From positions 186,001 to 250,000 of the forward strand of contig NZ_JAXLPB010000005.1 of assembly GCF_034321785.1 (NCBI RefSeq): DNA of 64,000 nucleotides, read 5' to 3'. A program made the position numbers and the translations under genes. The stretch is from Fulvimarina uroteuthidis. GTDB taxonomy: Bacteria > Pseudomonadota > Alphaproteobacteria > Rhizobiales > Rhizobiaceae. Below the pieces are notes generated by a model that saw only the letters and a program-made list of their open reading frames with translations, did no database searches and was not told where the DNA came from. Below, piece after piece: positions 45,010 through 54,320 of the stretch (within the stretch, counting starts at the first letter, position 1; each line of letters begins with the position of its first letter).

Positions 45010-45762
45010 TCATCCTTCGAAGGCCGCAACCCGGGCGAAGGTCAGCACGTCGACCGATGCCGCGCCGGCGCGCTTCAGCGCCTTCGTCGCGCTCGATGCG
45101 GTCGCGCCCGTGGTAAAGACGTCGTCGACGAGAAGAACCCGGCGCCCGGCGATCGCCGCGCCGCCGGCAGGCGATAGCCGGAACGCGCCGCGAACGTTCG
45201 ACTGCCGCTGGCTTCGCCGTAGGCCCACCTGACTTCGGGTCGCCTTCACACGGACGAGCGCGGATGCGGCGAACGGTAGTCCGCGGGCCGCGGCGATGCG
45301 CCGCCCGAGTTCGGCCGCCTGATTGAACTGGCGACGCCACAGCCGCATCCGGTGCAGGGGCACCGGAACGATCACGTCCGCCTCGTCCAGAAGATCCCGC
45401 CCGGCCCGCGCCATCCAGGCCGCCATCAGCGGCACGAGATCCAGCCGATCGCTGTACTTCAGCGCGGAAACCAGTCTGCGGGCCCTGTCGTCGTAGAGGA
45501 CCACCGCCCGCAATCGCTCGAACGGCGGCGGATCGGCGATCGCATCCGCACTGACCGTGCCGTCTCCCGGATCAAAGGAAAACGGCGTGCACAGCACGTC
45601 GCAGAACGGGCGTTCGATGAAGCGCAACTCCGTCCAGCAGGACGGGCAGAGCCCTCCCGGTTGCGAAACACCGACGCCGCATCCGGTGCAGATCGGCGGA
45701 AACAGGAGATCGCTCGCGATCCGTCCAAGCGATCGGAACGGTGTTGCGAATGTCTCAATCAT
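45010..45762 (-). CDS. comF: ComF-family amidophosphoribosyltransferase-like protein
   Basis: A 250-residue protein with an N-terminal zinc-finger-like pair (CTGCG, CPSCW) and a C-terminal PRPP-binding motif VLLVDDVFTTGAT, the ComF layout. In naturally competent bacteria ComF aids DNA uptake; in non-competent bacteria its role is unclear. No other competence genes are here. It precedes grxC by 49 bases on the same strand, and is divergent from the methyltransferase-like gene. Confidence 0.92.
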   Translation of the reverse strand: MIETFATPFRSLGRIASDLLFPPICTGCGVGVSQPGGLCPSCWTELRFIERPFCDVLCTPFSFDPGDGTVSADAIADPPPFERLRAVVLYDDRARRLVSALKYSDRLDLVPLMAAWMARAGRDLLDEADVIVPVPLHRMRLWRRQFNQAAELGRRIAAARGLPFAASALVRVKATRSQVGLRRSQRQSNVRGAFRLSPAGGAAIAGRRVLLVDDVFTTGATASSATKALKRAGAASVDVLTFARVAAFEG

Positions 45763-45914
45763 CGACGACCTCCGTTCGAGCCCTTGCCGGACATTCAGGT
45801 GCCTTCGACCGCTGCGGTCTCCCGCCGCGACGGATCGACATTGCGGGCCCGAAGACCATATCGTCTCCGATCGGGAATGCCTATGTCCGGGTTTCAGAAG
45901 CGAAGGCGTCTTTC

Positions 45915-46811
45915 ATGTCGGCAGTCCAGGCCCCCACGAACCAGACCATCATCGATCGCGACATGATGGTGAGGCGGCGGGTTCGCCAACGCGGTCGCCA
46001 GCCGGACGACGCCGTCCGGTTCCTGCACGATGTGTCCGCCGGCGAACTCGCCGACCGGCTTGACGTGACGGTGCGCGAGTTCGCGCATACGCTGCTGGTC
46101 GACGACGCCTACGGTGCGATGCGCGACAGGATCCGTCCGCTCGCAAACGTCAGGGGCGTCGTCGCGAGCGCTCCGCATCCGCAGCTGTTGCCGGCGGAGA
46201 CGTCGGTCGTCGTTGCCGACGACGAGGCCCTGCCTTTTGCCGAAGGCTCCCTGGACCTCGTCCTGTCCAATCTGAGCCTTCATCTGACGAACGACACGCC
46301 CGGGGCCCTGATCCAGATAAGGCGGGCCTTGCGGCCCGACGGACTTTTTTCCGCAGCGCTTCTGGGCGGCGATACGTTGAGCGAACTGCGCCAGTCGCTC
46401 CTGGCGGCGGAGGCCGAGATCACGGGCGGTGTCTCGCCGCGGGTGGTGCCGTTCCCCGACATCCGCGATCTGGGTGCGCTGCTGCAACGGGCCGGTTTCG
46501 CCCTGCCGGTGACCGATACCGACCGGCTGACCGTGCGCTACGATACGATGTTCGACCTGATGCGCGACCTTAGACGGATGGGCCTGTCCAACAGTCTGGC
46601 ACAGCGCTCGCGGAGGCCCGCCACGCGGGGTCTGTTCGTCCGCGCCGCGGAAATCTACGCCGATCGCTTTTCGGATGGGGACGGCCGCATCCGGGCGACG
46701 TTCGATTTCATCTATCTGTCGGGATGGACACCGCACGAAAGCCAGCAGAAACCGGCGCGCCGCGGCAGTGCGGAGATCAGCCTGAAGGATGTCCTCGGCC
46801 GAAAGTCCTGA
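45915..46811 (+). CDS. Class I methyltransferase-like protein, NDUFAF5/BioC-like, with degenerate motif I
   Basis: A 298-residue protein. From about residue 90 it fits the NDUFAF5-like methyltransferase family: ADDEALPFAEGSLDLVLSNLSLH, ALIQIRRALRPDG and LLGGDTLSELRQSL. The expected glycine-rich SAM motif near residue 62 instead reads LLVDDAYGA, which lacks the GxGxG pattern. Either it binds SAM in an altered way or it is a non-catalytic assembly factor. Mitochondrial NDUFAF5 hydroxylates an arginine of complex I. The ATG at 45915 is chosen for family length. No neighbour helps. Confidence 0.78.
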   Translation: MSAVQAPTNQTIIDRDMMVRRRVRQRGRQPDDAVRFLHDVSAGELADRLDVTVREFAHTLLVDDAYGAMRDRIRPLANVRGVVASAPHPQLLPAETSVVVADDEALPFAEGSLDLVLSNLSLHLTNDTPGALIQIRRALRPDGLFSAALLGGDTLSELRQSLLAAEAEITGGVSPRVVPFPDIRDLGALLQRAGFALPVTDTDRLTVRYDTMFDLMRDLRRMGLSNSLAQRSRRPATRGLFVRAAEIYADRFSDGDGRIRATFDFIYLSGWTPHESQQKPARRGSAEISLKDVLGRKS

Positions 46812-46844
46812 CCGAACCGAGCGCCAGGCGCGTTCGTCGACGCT

Positions 46845-47081
46845 TTATTCGCCGTTGAGGGCGGCAACCACCCGGGCAAGCGTTGCGGAGAACTGCGTGT
46901 CGAGATCGAGGGCGTTCATCGAGCTGACGGTTGCGACCGACATGATCGCCGCGATGAGGACGTATTCGATCGAGGTCGCGCCGGACGAGCATCTGCGATA
47001 GTCCGCCACGCAGCCTTTCGACGCGGCCCCGGCCGAGGGCGATCGGCGCGGCAAGCGGACAGTGCCCACGATCGAGCGCAT
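46845..47081 (-). CDS. Flp/Tad-type pilin-like protein
   Basis: A 78-residue small protein. CSSGATSIEYVLIAAIMSVATV is the prepilin-type region (here split as SGATSIEY and VLIAAIMSV), with processing expected after the Gly and Glu at +5 as in Flp pilins. The 33-residue leader is longer than usual. Its ATG overlaps the stop of the preceding gene (TGATG), so both are translated together. No tad/cpa secretion genes lie in the window, so it is an orphan here. Confidence 0.72.
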   Translation of the reverse strand: MRSIVGTVRLPRRSPSAGAASKGCVADYRRCSSGATSIEYVLIAAIMSVATVSSMNALDLDTQFSATLARVVAALNGE

Positions 47082-47404
47082 CAGCAGGCCCCTTGTTGAC
47101 GGCCATCCGGCCAGAAGATGCAAGGGGCGGCGTCCGGCTGCAGGATGCTTCGCTGAACGCGGTAGGTCGTCGACTGCCCGCCGCTCGTGATCGAGCCGGT
47201 GGACATCATGTCGAGATTGGAGCCGCTCATCGCCGAAAGCGTATCACCCTCGCCCCTGATCGCCGGAACGACCACGAGGGCGACCGCGACGACCGCGACA
47301 CCGAACAGGATGGAGCCGCGGACAAGGAGCGAGCGAAGCTGCGCGATGGGTGAGGTCAGGTCGAACTCGTCGAGATCGCGACTCTTGATTTCGAATTCCG
47401 TCAT
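47081..47404 (-). CDS. Small single-span membrane protein upstream of the pilin gene
   Basis: A 107-residue protein from the ATG at 47404, which has AGGTGG eight bases upstream. Residues 1-30 are polar (EFEIKSRDLDEFDL), one membrane span covers about 31-52, and the rest is an exported Ser/Gly/Thr-rich tail with a single Cys near the end. I do not recognise the family. Overlap with the pilin-like gene suggests a joint role, perhaps at the cell surface; that is inference. Confidence 0.62.
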   Translation of the reverse strand: MTEFEIKSRDLDEFDLTSPIAQLRSLLVRGSILFGVAVVAVALVVVPAIRGEGDTLSAMSGSNLDMMSTGSITSGGQSTTYRVQRSILQPDAAPCIFWPDGRQQGAC

Positions 47405-47535
47405 CGCTTGTCCACCTATTCTCCGACGCACCGAGATTGACAGGCCGTAGTGAATGCACCCTTAACGCCCTTCATCAATATGGGCCGGGTGTTTTCAAAC
47501 CGTAAACGACCGCGTTCGAGAGGCCAAGACCCGGC

Positions 47536-47958
47536 CTATCCGAGGAGTTCGACGAGCGGGGCGATGAGCGGTTCGTCGGCTGGCGGCATCGCGAAGGCGC
47601 GGAGATCCCTCGCGCGCACCCATCTGATCGCCTGACCTTCCAGACCGCGTGCCATTCCCTCGAACCGCCGGCACACGTAGAGCGGCATCAGGAGATGAAA
47701 CGTCTCGTAGCGATGACTGGCGAATGTGAGCGGTGCGAGACAGGACTCTCTCGTCTCGACGCCGAGCTCCTCGCGCAGTTCCCTAATCAGGCTTTGCTCG
47801 GGCGACTCGCCCGGCTCGACCTTGCCGCCCGGGAACTCCCAGAGGCCTGCAAGGCTCTTTCCCTCGGGTCGTTGGGCAAGAAGGATACGCCCGTCCGCAT
47901 CGATCAGGGCGCAGGCGGCGACGAGAAGAATGGGCCGGCTCGCCCTGGCCTCGCTCAA
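47536..47958 (-). CDS. mutT: MutT-type Nudix hydrolase (8-oxo-dGTP diphosphatase)
   Basis: A 140-residue Nudix enzyme. The Nudix box is present: GGKVEPGES followed by RELREELG. It resembles MutT, which removes oxidised guanine nucleotides and prevents A:T to C:G mutations. Start is a TTG at 47958 overlapping the stop of the upstream GNAT gene by four bases (TTGA), so coupling is likely. It is the last gene of the argJ-GNAT-mutT unit. Confidence 0.92.
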   Translation of the reverse strand: MSEARASRPILLVAACALIDADGRILLAQRPEGKSLAGLWEFPGGKVEPGESPEQSLIRELREELGVETRESCLAPLTFASHRYETFHLLMPLYVCRRFEGMARGLEGQAIRWVRARDLRAFAMPPADEPLIAPLVELLG

Positions 47959-48716
47959 GGCTTGGCCCCAGGCGGCGTCCGGTAGACGTAGCGATAGGCT
48001 TCCCTGAAACCGAGCGAGCGATAAAGCGACAGGCCCGGAACGTTGTTCGCCTCCACCTGGACCCAGGCCGACTTCGCGCCCCGGTGACGAACATGGCCGA
48101 GGGCCGAGCGGACGAGATCGCGGCCGAGCCCCTCTCCGCGCCGCTCGGCCGCCACCGCCACGTCGAGAAGCCCGCTGATGTCGCGTTCGTGGATCGCCAT
48201 CGCGACGCCGAGCGGCTCGCCTTCAGGCGACTGGCTGACGAACATGGTTTTCACCGGCGCAATATCCTCGATCACGCGCTTCAGACCGTTTGCCAGCCGC
48301 CCGGACCGGCCGTGGACGGTGAGACTGGCCGCGACGTAGCGTTCGACATCCTTGAATGGCAACCGATCGATCGTGCCCCCGAGATCGATATCCGACAGGT
48401 CGGCCGTCAGGACGCAGGTCTCGTCGAAGCACGTCCAGTGCTCGCGATCGAAATGGTCCACCAGCGCCTTGGACGCCAGGGGCGACATGCGGAAGGTCAG
48501 CGGGCGTCCGACTTCCAGAAACCGCTTCGCCGCCATTCCTATCCGCTCGCCAAGGCGCTGATTGTCGGCGGGGTCGAGCGGGTTGACCGAGTTCAGGCGC
48601 TTGGCCGGGTAGGCCGGGGTCAGGCGGATCGCCCAAGTGCCGTCGAACTCGGTCAATGTCGCCGGAAATGCGCGAAAGCCCAGCGCTTCGAGGCGCCGGA
48701 CCTTGGCGAGCTGCAT
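47955..48716 (-). CDS. GNAT-family N-acetyltransferase
   Basis: A 253-residue protein from the ATG at 48716, chosen because it gives the usual start before RRLEALGFRAFPA; ATG 48743 is also in frame and would overlap argJ. The C-terminal 130 residues form a GNAT fold with the acetyl-CoA loop ERRGEGLG and a YRSLGF ending; the first half is a divergent N-terminal domain. Substrate unknown. The order argJ-GNAT-mutT is conserved in Hyphomicrobiales. Confidence 0.85.
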   Translation of the reverse strand: MQLAKVRRLEALGFRAFPATLTEFDGTWAIRLTPAYPAKRLNSVNPLDPADNQRLGERIGMAAKRFLEVGRPLTFRMSPLASKALVDHFDREHWTCFDETCVLTADLSDIDLGGTIDRLPFKDVERYVAASLTVHGRSGRLANGLKRVIEDIAPVKTMFVSQSPEGEPLGVAMAIHERDISGLLDVAVAAERRGEGLGRDLVRSALGHVRHRGAKSAWVQVEANNVPGLSLYRSLGFREAYRYVYRTPPGAKP

Positions 48717-48723
48717 CGTCGTT

Positions 48724-49989
48724 TCAGCTTCTGTAGTCGCCATTGATGCCCACATAGTCCTTTGTGAGATCACAGGTATAAACGGTCCAGCAACCCTCGC
48801 CGAGCCCGATGTCGACGCCGATCTCGATCGTGTCGCGTTTCATGACGGCCGCTGCCGCCGCTTCCTCGTAGTCGGGATCGCGCGCGCCGTCGACGGCGAC
48901 GCGCACGTCGCCGAACGAGATCTGCAGGCGATCCCGGTCGGCCTCCTCCCCGGCCTTGCCGACGGCCATGACGACGCGGCCCCAATTGGCGTCCTCGCCG
49001 GCCGCGGCGGTTTTCACGAGCGGCGAATTCGCGATCGACATGGCGATCCGCTTGGCCGAACGATCGCTCACCGCGCCCTTCACCGTCACGACGATTTCCT
49101 TGCGCGCGCCTTCGCCGTCGCGGGCGATCTGTCGCGCCAGATCGAGGCAGAGGCCGCCGAGGGCGGCCTTGAATTCGTCGAGGCGGCTGTCGTCGAAATC
49201 GGTGATGGCCGGGCAATCGCGGGCCATGGCGGTGCCCGTCGCGAACATCAGGAGCGTGTCGGACGTCGACGTATCGCCGTCGACGGTGGTCGAGTTGAAG
49301 CTCGGCGCGGTGGCGTCGGTGAGCATCCTCTGCAGCACCGGCGCCGAGATCGGCGCGTCCGTGGCGATGAAGGAGAGCATCGTCGCCATGTCCGGCGCGA
49401 TCATGCCGGCACCCTTGGCGATGCCGTTGATCGTGACCTCCACGCCGCCGATCGACGGGCTGGCCGACAGGATCTTCGGATAGGTGTCCGTGGTCATGAT
49501 CGCGTCGGCGGCGTCGCGCCAGCGATCGGGCGTGGCCTCGGTGGCAAGACCGGCAAGGCGCCCGACGAACTTGTTCGGGTCGAGCGGTTCACCGATCACC
49601 CCGGTGGAGGCCAGAAACACCTCGTTGGGCTCGCATCCGACGGCCTTCGCGGCCGCTTCCGCCGTCAGGCGCGTCGATTCTTCGCCCTTCTTGCCGGTGA
49701 AGGCGTTCGAGTTGCCCGAATTGACGACGAGAGCCCTTGCCCGTCCGACGAGGAGGTTGCGCCGGCAGACATCGACCGGCGCCGACGAGCAGCGCGAGGT
49801 CGTGAAGACGCCCGCGACCGCGGCCGGCTTGTCGAACACCATCATCAGGAGATCGGTGCGATCGGCATGCTTGATCCCGGCCGCGGCGGTGGCGATACGC
49901 ACGCCATCAATGCCCGGCACGTCCGCGATCGCTTCGGGTGCGAGCGGTGAGATGTTGGGTGCCGTCTTCGGATCGGACTTATGCGCCAT
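48724..49989 (-). CDS. argJ: Bifunctional glutamate N-acetyltransferase / amino-acid acetyltransferase ArgJ
   Basis: A 421-residue protein. It is made as a precursor that cleaves itself before the Thr in the ATMLSF motif (GAGMIAPDMATMLSF) to give two subunits; other family blocks are VNSGNSNAFTG and ANWGRVVMA near the end. ArgJ moves the acetyl group from acetylornithine to glutamate in the cyclic arginine pathway, and may also use acetyl-CoA. It begins a three-gene unit after the terminator of the prolyl isomerase gene. Confidence 0.96.
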   Translation of the reverse strand: MAHKSDPKTAPNISPLAPEAIADVPGIDGVRIATAAAGIKHADRTDLLMMVFDKPAAVAGVFTTSRCSSAPVDVCRRNLLVGRARALVVNSGNSNAFTGKKGEESTRLTAEAAAKAVGCEPNEVFLASTGVIGEPLDPNKFVGRLAGLATEATPDRWRDAADAIMTTDTYPKILSASPSIGGVEVTINGIAKGAGMIAPDMATMLSFIATDAPISAPVLQRMLTDATAPSFNSTTVDGDTSTSDTLLMFATGTAMARDCPAITDFDDSRLDEFKAALGGLCLDLARQIARDGEGARKEIVVTVKGAVSDRSAKRIAMSIANSPLVKTAAAGEDANWGRVVMAVGKAGEEADRDRLQISFGDVRVAVDGARDPDYEEAAAAAVMKRDTIEIGVDIGLGEGCWTVYTCDLTKDYVGINGDYRS

Positions 49990-50036
49990 TCGGATATCCC
50001 TATCGAGCGTCAGGTAACGGAGCGGGTCGCTCTAAC

Positions 50037-50065
50037 GAAAAAAGACCGCCCTCGACAGACGGTCT
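50037..50065 (-). terminator. Rho-independent terminator after the prolyl isomerase gene
   Basis: Read leftward, AGACCGTC pairs with GGCGGTCT (including one wobble pair) and is followed by a T run. It lies 41 bases beyond the isomerase stop and before argJ. Confidence 0.9.
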
Positions 50066-50105
50066 CTTCGCATATTGGCGGCCGGAAGAAAATTCCAGCG
50101 ATCCC

Positions 50106-51005
50106 TCAGTTGGCGTCCGGCGTGCTTTCGCTCGGCGCGGCAGCTGCGGCGGCCGCATCGCTCTGCGCCTTCAATTCGTCCATCTGGCCCTTCACCGCCG
50201 GGTCGACATAGGTCACGCCGAGCTCCTCGCGCGCCTTGCCGACGAGGCCGACATATTTTTCCTGTAGCACGACGCGCTGGATCTGCTCCTGCACCTGTTC
50301 GAAGCTGGGCCCTTCGGCCTTGCGCTTCTCGTCGACCTTGATGACGTGCCAGCCGAACTGGGTCTGGACGGGTTCGGTCGTGAACGAACCGGGTTCGAGC
50401 GCGAATGCCGCCTTCTCGAACTCGGGGACCATCTGGCCGGCGGAGAAGAAGCCGAGATCGCCGCCGTTCGGACCCGTCGGACCGGTGGATTTTTCCTTGG
50501 CGAGTTCCGCGAAATCCGTCCCGTCCTGCAGTTCCTGGATCACCGCCTTGGCGTCGGCCTCGCTCTTCAGGAGGATATGGCGCGCATGCACCTCTTCCTG
50601 AGGTTCGACGGCCGCGATTTCCTTCTCGTAGCGCGCCCGCAGCTCCTCCTCGGTGACCGTCTCGACGCCCTCCTTGGCGAAATAGGCATTGTGCAGGGTG
50701 CGATCACGCAGGAAGTCGATGGTGGCGGTGGTCTCGGGATTGTCCTGCATCGAGGCCTTCTCGGCCTCCTGGGCGAGCGCCTTGATGTCGATCAGCGCCG
50801 CGAGAACCGCGATCTTGCGCTGCTCCTCGGGGACGCGCTGGAAATCGCTGCCGATCTCCGCCTGCGCCGCCGCCAGATCGGCTTCCGTGATCTCCTCGGA
50901 TCCGACCGTCGCGACGACCGGGGATTGCGCGAAGGCCGCAGCGCCGGACAGGAGACCGGCGGCGAGCGTGGCGGCGATAAGACCGAGATGTTTGCTGTGG
51001 GCCAT
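50106..51005 (-). CDS. Parvulin-type peptidyl-prolyl isomerase (PrsA/SurA-like), periplasmic
   Basis: A 299-residue exported protein. Residues 1-26 form a Sec signal peptide ending AFAQ. A helical chaperone-like part follows, with the rotamase (PpiC) domain at about 140-230 (HARHILLK, GGDLGFFSAGQMVPEF, TQFGWHVIKV), and an Ala-rich tail. It helps fold exported proteins. It is divergent from secA, a sensible pairing of export and folding. Its own terminator follows. Confidence 0.9.
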   Translation of the reverse strand: MAHSKHLGLIAATLAAGLLSGAAAFAQSPVVATVGSEEITEADLAAAQAEIGSDFQRVPEEQRKIAVLAALIDIKALAQEAEKASMQDNPETTATIDFLRDRTLHNAYFAKEGVETVTEEELRARYEKEIAAVEPQEEVHARHILLKSEADAKAVIQELQDGTDFAELAKEKSTGPTGPNGGDLGFFSAGQMVPEFEKAAFALEPGSFTTEPVQTQFGWHVIKVDEKRKAEGPSFEQVQEQIQRVVLQEKYVGLVGKAREELGVTYVDPAVKGQMDELKAQSDAAAAAAAPSESTPDAN

Positions 51006-51318
51006 GATGGGGCTTCATCCTCGTAGACGTGAACATGCGATGAGACAGACCGGCCGGAATGGCCCTCGGGGCATCGACAAACCACCGGAAACATGGCCTT
51101 ACAATGCCTGCGCCGAGCGGAAATGGCAGCATGTGCGCCGTTGACATCGGTTTGGGGCACTCTTATCTCTCGCCCGTCCCGAAAGTCCAGCCGCCTTCGG
51201 ATTAACTTTTGCCAAGGCTCCCCGTGGCCAATCGCGGGTCATTACGAGAGCGCGGCGGCCGGGCTCGGTCCGGTGTAGATGACCGGTCAAATCGCAACAG
51301 GTCGAGAAGGACTGGTTC
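51006..51318. other. Divergent intergenic region, prolyl isomerase / secA
   Basis: 313 bases. On the plus strand a consensus-like promoter at 51141-51169 faces secA, leaving a leader of about 140 bases. No secM-like upstream peptide gene with a ribosome site was found. Confidence 0.6.
51141..51169 (+). promoter_or_regulatory. Predicted sigma-70 promoter of secA
   Basis: TTGACA at 51141-51146 and TATCTC at 51164-51169 with exactly 17 bases between them. The -35 is a perfect match and the -10 matches at four of six positions including the first TAT. Confidence 0.65.
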
Positions 51319-54057
51319 ATGCTGGGTTTCGGCGGGATCGCCCGTAAACTGCTTGGTTCCTCGAACGACAGGCTCGTCAGGAAACATCGTCATCAGATCG
51401 ATGCGGTGAACGCCCTCGAGGGCGAATTGTCGGCGCTCAGCGATGCCGAACTGCGCGCCAAGACCGACGAGTTCAAGGCGAAGATCGCGGCCGGCACGTC
51501 GGTGGACGATCTGCTCGTGCCCGCCTTCGCGGTCGTCCGGGAGGCGTCGAAGCGCACGCTCGGCCTGCGGCATTTCGATGTGCAGATCATCGGCGGCATC
51601 GTCCTTCACAACGGCAACATCGCCGAGATGAAGACCGGCGAAGGCAAGACCCTCGTCGCGACGCTGGCCGTCTATCTCAACAGCCTTTCGGAAAAGGGCG
51701 TCCACGTCGTTACCGTCAACGACTATCTCGCCAGCCGCGACGCGGCTGAGATGAGCCGCCTCTACAGGTTCCTGGGGCTTTCGACCGGCGTCATCGTGCA
51801 CGGCATGAGCGATGCCCAGCGGCGCGAGGCCTATGCCTGCGACGTGACCTACGGCACGAACAACGAGCTCGGTTTCGACTATCTGCGCGACAACATGAAG
51901 TACGAGCGGGCCCAGATGGTGCAGCGCGGACACCATTACGCCATCGTCGACGAGGTGGACTCGATCCTGATCGACGAGGCGCGCACGCCGCTCATCATCT
52001 CCGGGCCGCTCGACGACCGCTCGGACCTCTACATGACGCTCGACGGCTTCATCCCGCAGCTATCGCGGGAGGATTTCGATCTCGATGAGAAGCAGCGCAC
52101 CGTCACGTTCACGGAGGACGGCACCGAGAAGCTGGAGCGCCTTCTGGAGGCGGCCGGTCATCTTCAGGGGGCCTCGCTCTACGATATCGAGAACGTCGCC
52201 GTCGTGCACCACATCAACAACGCCCTGAAGGCTCACCATCTCTTCCAGCGCGACAAGGACTACATCGTTCGCGGCAACGATGTCGTGATCATCGACGAAT
52301 TCACTGGCCGCATGATGCCGGGTCGCCGCTTCTCCGAAGGTCTTCACCAGGCGCTGGAAGCCAAGGAGAAGGTGACGATCCAGCCGGAAAACCAGACGCT
52401 GGCCTCCATCACCTTCCAGAACTATTTCCGCATGTACGAAAAGCTGTCGGGCATGACGGGCACGGCCCAGACGGAAGCGGCCGAGTTCGGCGATATCTAT
52501 GGGCTCGACGTGATCGAGGTGCCGACCAACCTCCCCATCGCCCGGATCGACGAGGACGACGAGGTTTATCGGAGCTTCGAGGAGAAGTTCAAGGCGATCA
52601 GCAACGAGATCATCGACGCCCATTCGCGCGGGCAGCCGATCCTCGTCGGCACGACGTCGATCGAGAAATCCGAGCTTCTGGCCGAACGGCTGAAGCGGGA
52701 CGGCCTGAAGAACTTCAAGGTCCTGAACGCGCGTCACCACGAGGAAGAGGCCGGCATCGTCGCACAGGCCGGCGTGCCGGGTGCCGTCACGATCGCCACC
52801 AACATGGCCGGTCGCGGCACCGATATCCAGCTCGGCGGCAATCCCCAGCTTCGGATCGACAACGAGCTTGGCGACATGCCCGAAGGGCCCGAACGCACGA
52901 AGGCGGAAGCTGCGATCCGCGCCGAGACCGCGCTCCTCAAGCAGAAGGCGATCGAGAATGGCGGCCTCTACGTGCTTGCCACCGAGCGCCACGAATCGCG
53001 GCGCATCGACAATCAGTTGCGCGGCCGTTCGGGCCGCCAGGGCGATCCCGGCCGGTCGAAGTTCTATCTTTCGCTCCAGGACGATCTGATGCGCATCTTC
53101 GGTTCCGACCGCATGGACGGAATGCTGCAGAAGCTCGGACTGAAGGAGGACGAGGCGATCGTCCATCCGTGGATCAACAAGGCCCTCGAACGGGCCCAGA
53201 AGAAGGTCGAGGCGCGCAACTTCGACATCCGCAAGAATCTTCTGAAGTACGATGACGTCATGAACGATCAGCGCCGCGTCGTGTTCGACCAGCGCGTCGA
53301 GCTGATGGAGGCCAGCCCGCAGGAGGTCGACGAGACGACCACCGACATGCGCCACGAGACGATCGAGAATCTGGTCAAGCGCCATATTCCCGAAAAGAGC
53401 TATCCGGAGCAGTGGACGACCGCGGAGCTTCGCAACGATACGCGCGAGATCCTGAACCTCGACCTGCCCGTCGTGGAATGGGCGAACGAGGAAGGCGTGG
53501 CCGAGGACGACATTCGCGAGCGGATGATCGAGGCGGCCGACAAGCTGGTCGCCGACAAGACCGAACGCTTCGGCCCGGACATGATGGCCTATGTGCAGCG
53601 CTCGCTCGTTCTCCAGACGATCGATGGCCTCTGGCGCGAGCATCTGGTCAATCTCGACCATCTGCGGTCGGTCGTCGGCTTCCGCGGCTATGCCCAGCGC
53701 GATCCGCTGAACGAGTACAAATCGGAAGCGTTCGAGCTGTTCCAGAGCATGCTCGCCAACATGCGCGAACGCGTGACCACGCAGATCATGCAGGTGGAGG
53801 TCATGCAGCAGGCCAGCGAGCAGACCGCGCCCTCGCTGCCCGAGGAAATGGAAGCCCACCACTTCGACGCGACGTCCGGCGAGGACACGATGGGTGACGG
53901 TTCGGACCGGCTGACCGCGAACTTCACGCCCGCCGCCGCCGACGGCCTCAGGGTCAATCCCGACAAGTCGGACGAATGGGGCCAGGTCGGACGCAACGAA
54001 CCATGTCCTTGCGGTTCCGGCAAGAAGTTCAAGCATTGTCACGGCGCCTACGCCTGA
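51319..54057 (+). CDS. secA: Preprotein translocase ATPase SecA
   Basis: A 912-residue motor protein. Walker A is MKTGEGKTL, the DEAD-like motif VDEVDSILIDEART, and NMAGRGTDI and GRSGRQGDPG belong to the second nucleotide domain. The extreme C-terminus carries the zinc motif CPCGSGKKFKHCH, which binds SecB and lipid. It drives export of unfolded preproteins through SecYEG. The ATG at 51319 gives the usual N-terminus. It is a single-gene unit. Confidence 0.98.
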   Translation: MLGFGGIARKLLGSSNDRLVRKHRHQIDAVNALEGELSALSDAELRAKTDEFKAKIAAGTSVDDLLVPAFAVVREASKRTLGLRHFDVQIIGGIVLHNGNIAEMKTGEGKTLVATLAVYLNSLSEKGVHVVTVNDYLASRDAAEMSRLYRFLGLSTGVIVHGMSDAQRREAYACDVTYGTNNELGFDYLRDNMKYERAQMVQRGHHYAIVDEVDSILIDEARTPLIISGPLDDRSDLYMTLDGFIPQLSREDFDLDEKQRTVTFTEDGTEKLERLLEAAGHLQGASLYDIENVAVVHHINNALKAHHLFQRDKDYIVRGNDVVIIDEFTGRMMPGRRFSEGLHQALEAKEKVTIQPENQTLASITFQNYFRMYEKLSGMTGTAQTEAAEFGDIYGLDVIEVPTNLPIARIDEDDEVYRSFEEKFKAISNEIIDAHSRGQPILVGTTSIEKSELLAERLKRDGLKNFKVLNARHHEEEAGIVAQAGVPGAVTIATNMAGRGTDIQLGGNPQLRIDNELGDMPEGPERTKAEAAIRAETALLKQKAIENGGLYVLATERHESRRIDNQLRGRSGRQGDPGRSKFYLSLQDDLMRIFGSDRMDGMLQKLGLKEDEAIVHPWINKALERAQKKVEARNFDIRKNLLKYDDVMNDQRRVVFDQRVELMEASPQEVDETTTDMRHETIENLVKRHIPEKSYPEQWTTAELRNDTREILNLDLPVVEWANEEGVAEDDIRERMIEAADKLVADKTERFGPDMMAYVQRSLVLQTIDGLWREHLVNLDHLRSVVGFRGYAQRDPLNEYKSEAFELFQSMLANMRERVTTQIMQVEVMQQASEQTAPSLPEEMEAHHFDATSGEDTMGDGSDRLTANFTPAAADGLRVNPDKSDEWGQVGRNEPCPCGSGKKFKHCHGAYA

Positions 54058-54073
54058 CGCCGAACGCACCCTT

Positions 54074-54110
54074 CATCGTCGCATGCGCATCGAATGCGGG
54101 TGCGACGATG
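54074..54110 (+). terminator. Hairpin after secA
   Basis: Ten-base perfect arms catcgtcgca (54074-54083) and tgcgacgatg (54101-54110), 17 bases after the secA stop. There is no T tract, so it may protect the mRNA end or work with Rho. Confidence 0.55.
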
Positions 54111-54320
54111 GAATGACCAGCCGGGCCGCGCAGATATCGCGGTCCCGGGCGGCGCGGCAAACGTTACGACAGGCGTTCAGCCGGCGTTCGTCGCTTTCGG
54201 AACGGGACGGACGCGGCCGAAGAACGCGGGCGCGTCCGCAGGCCTGACCGTCCGTTCCCCGCCGATATGAGTAGAAGCGCCGGTCTGCGAAAGCCGCACT
54301 CCCGCCTTAAGACAGCGGCC

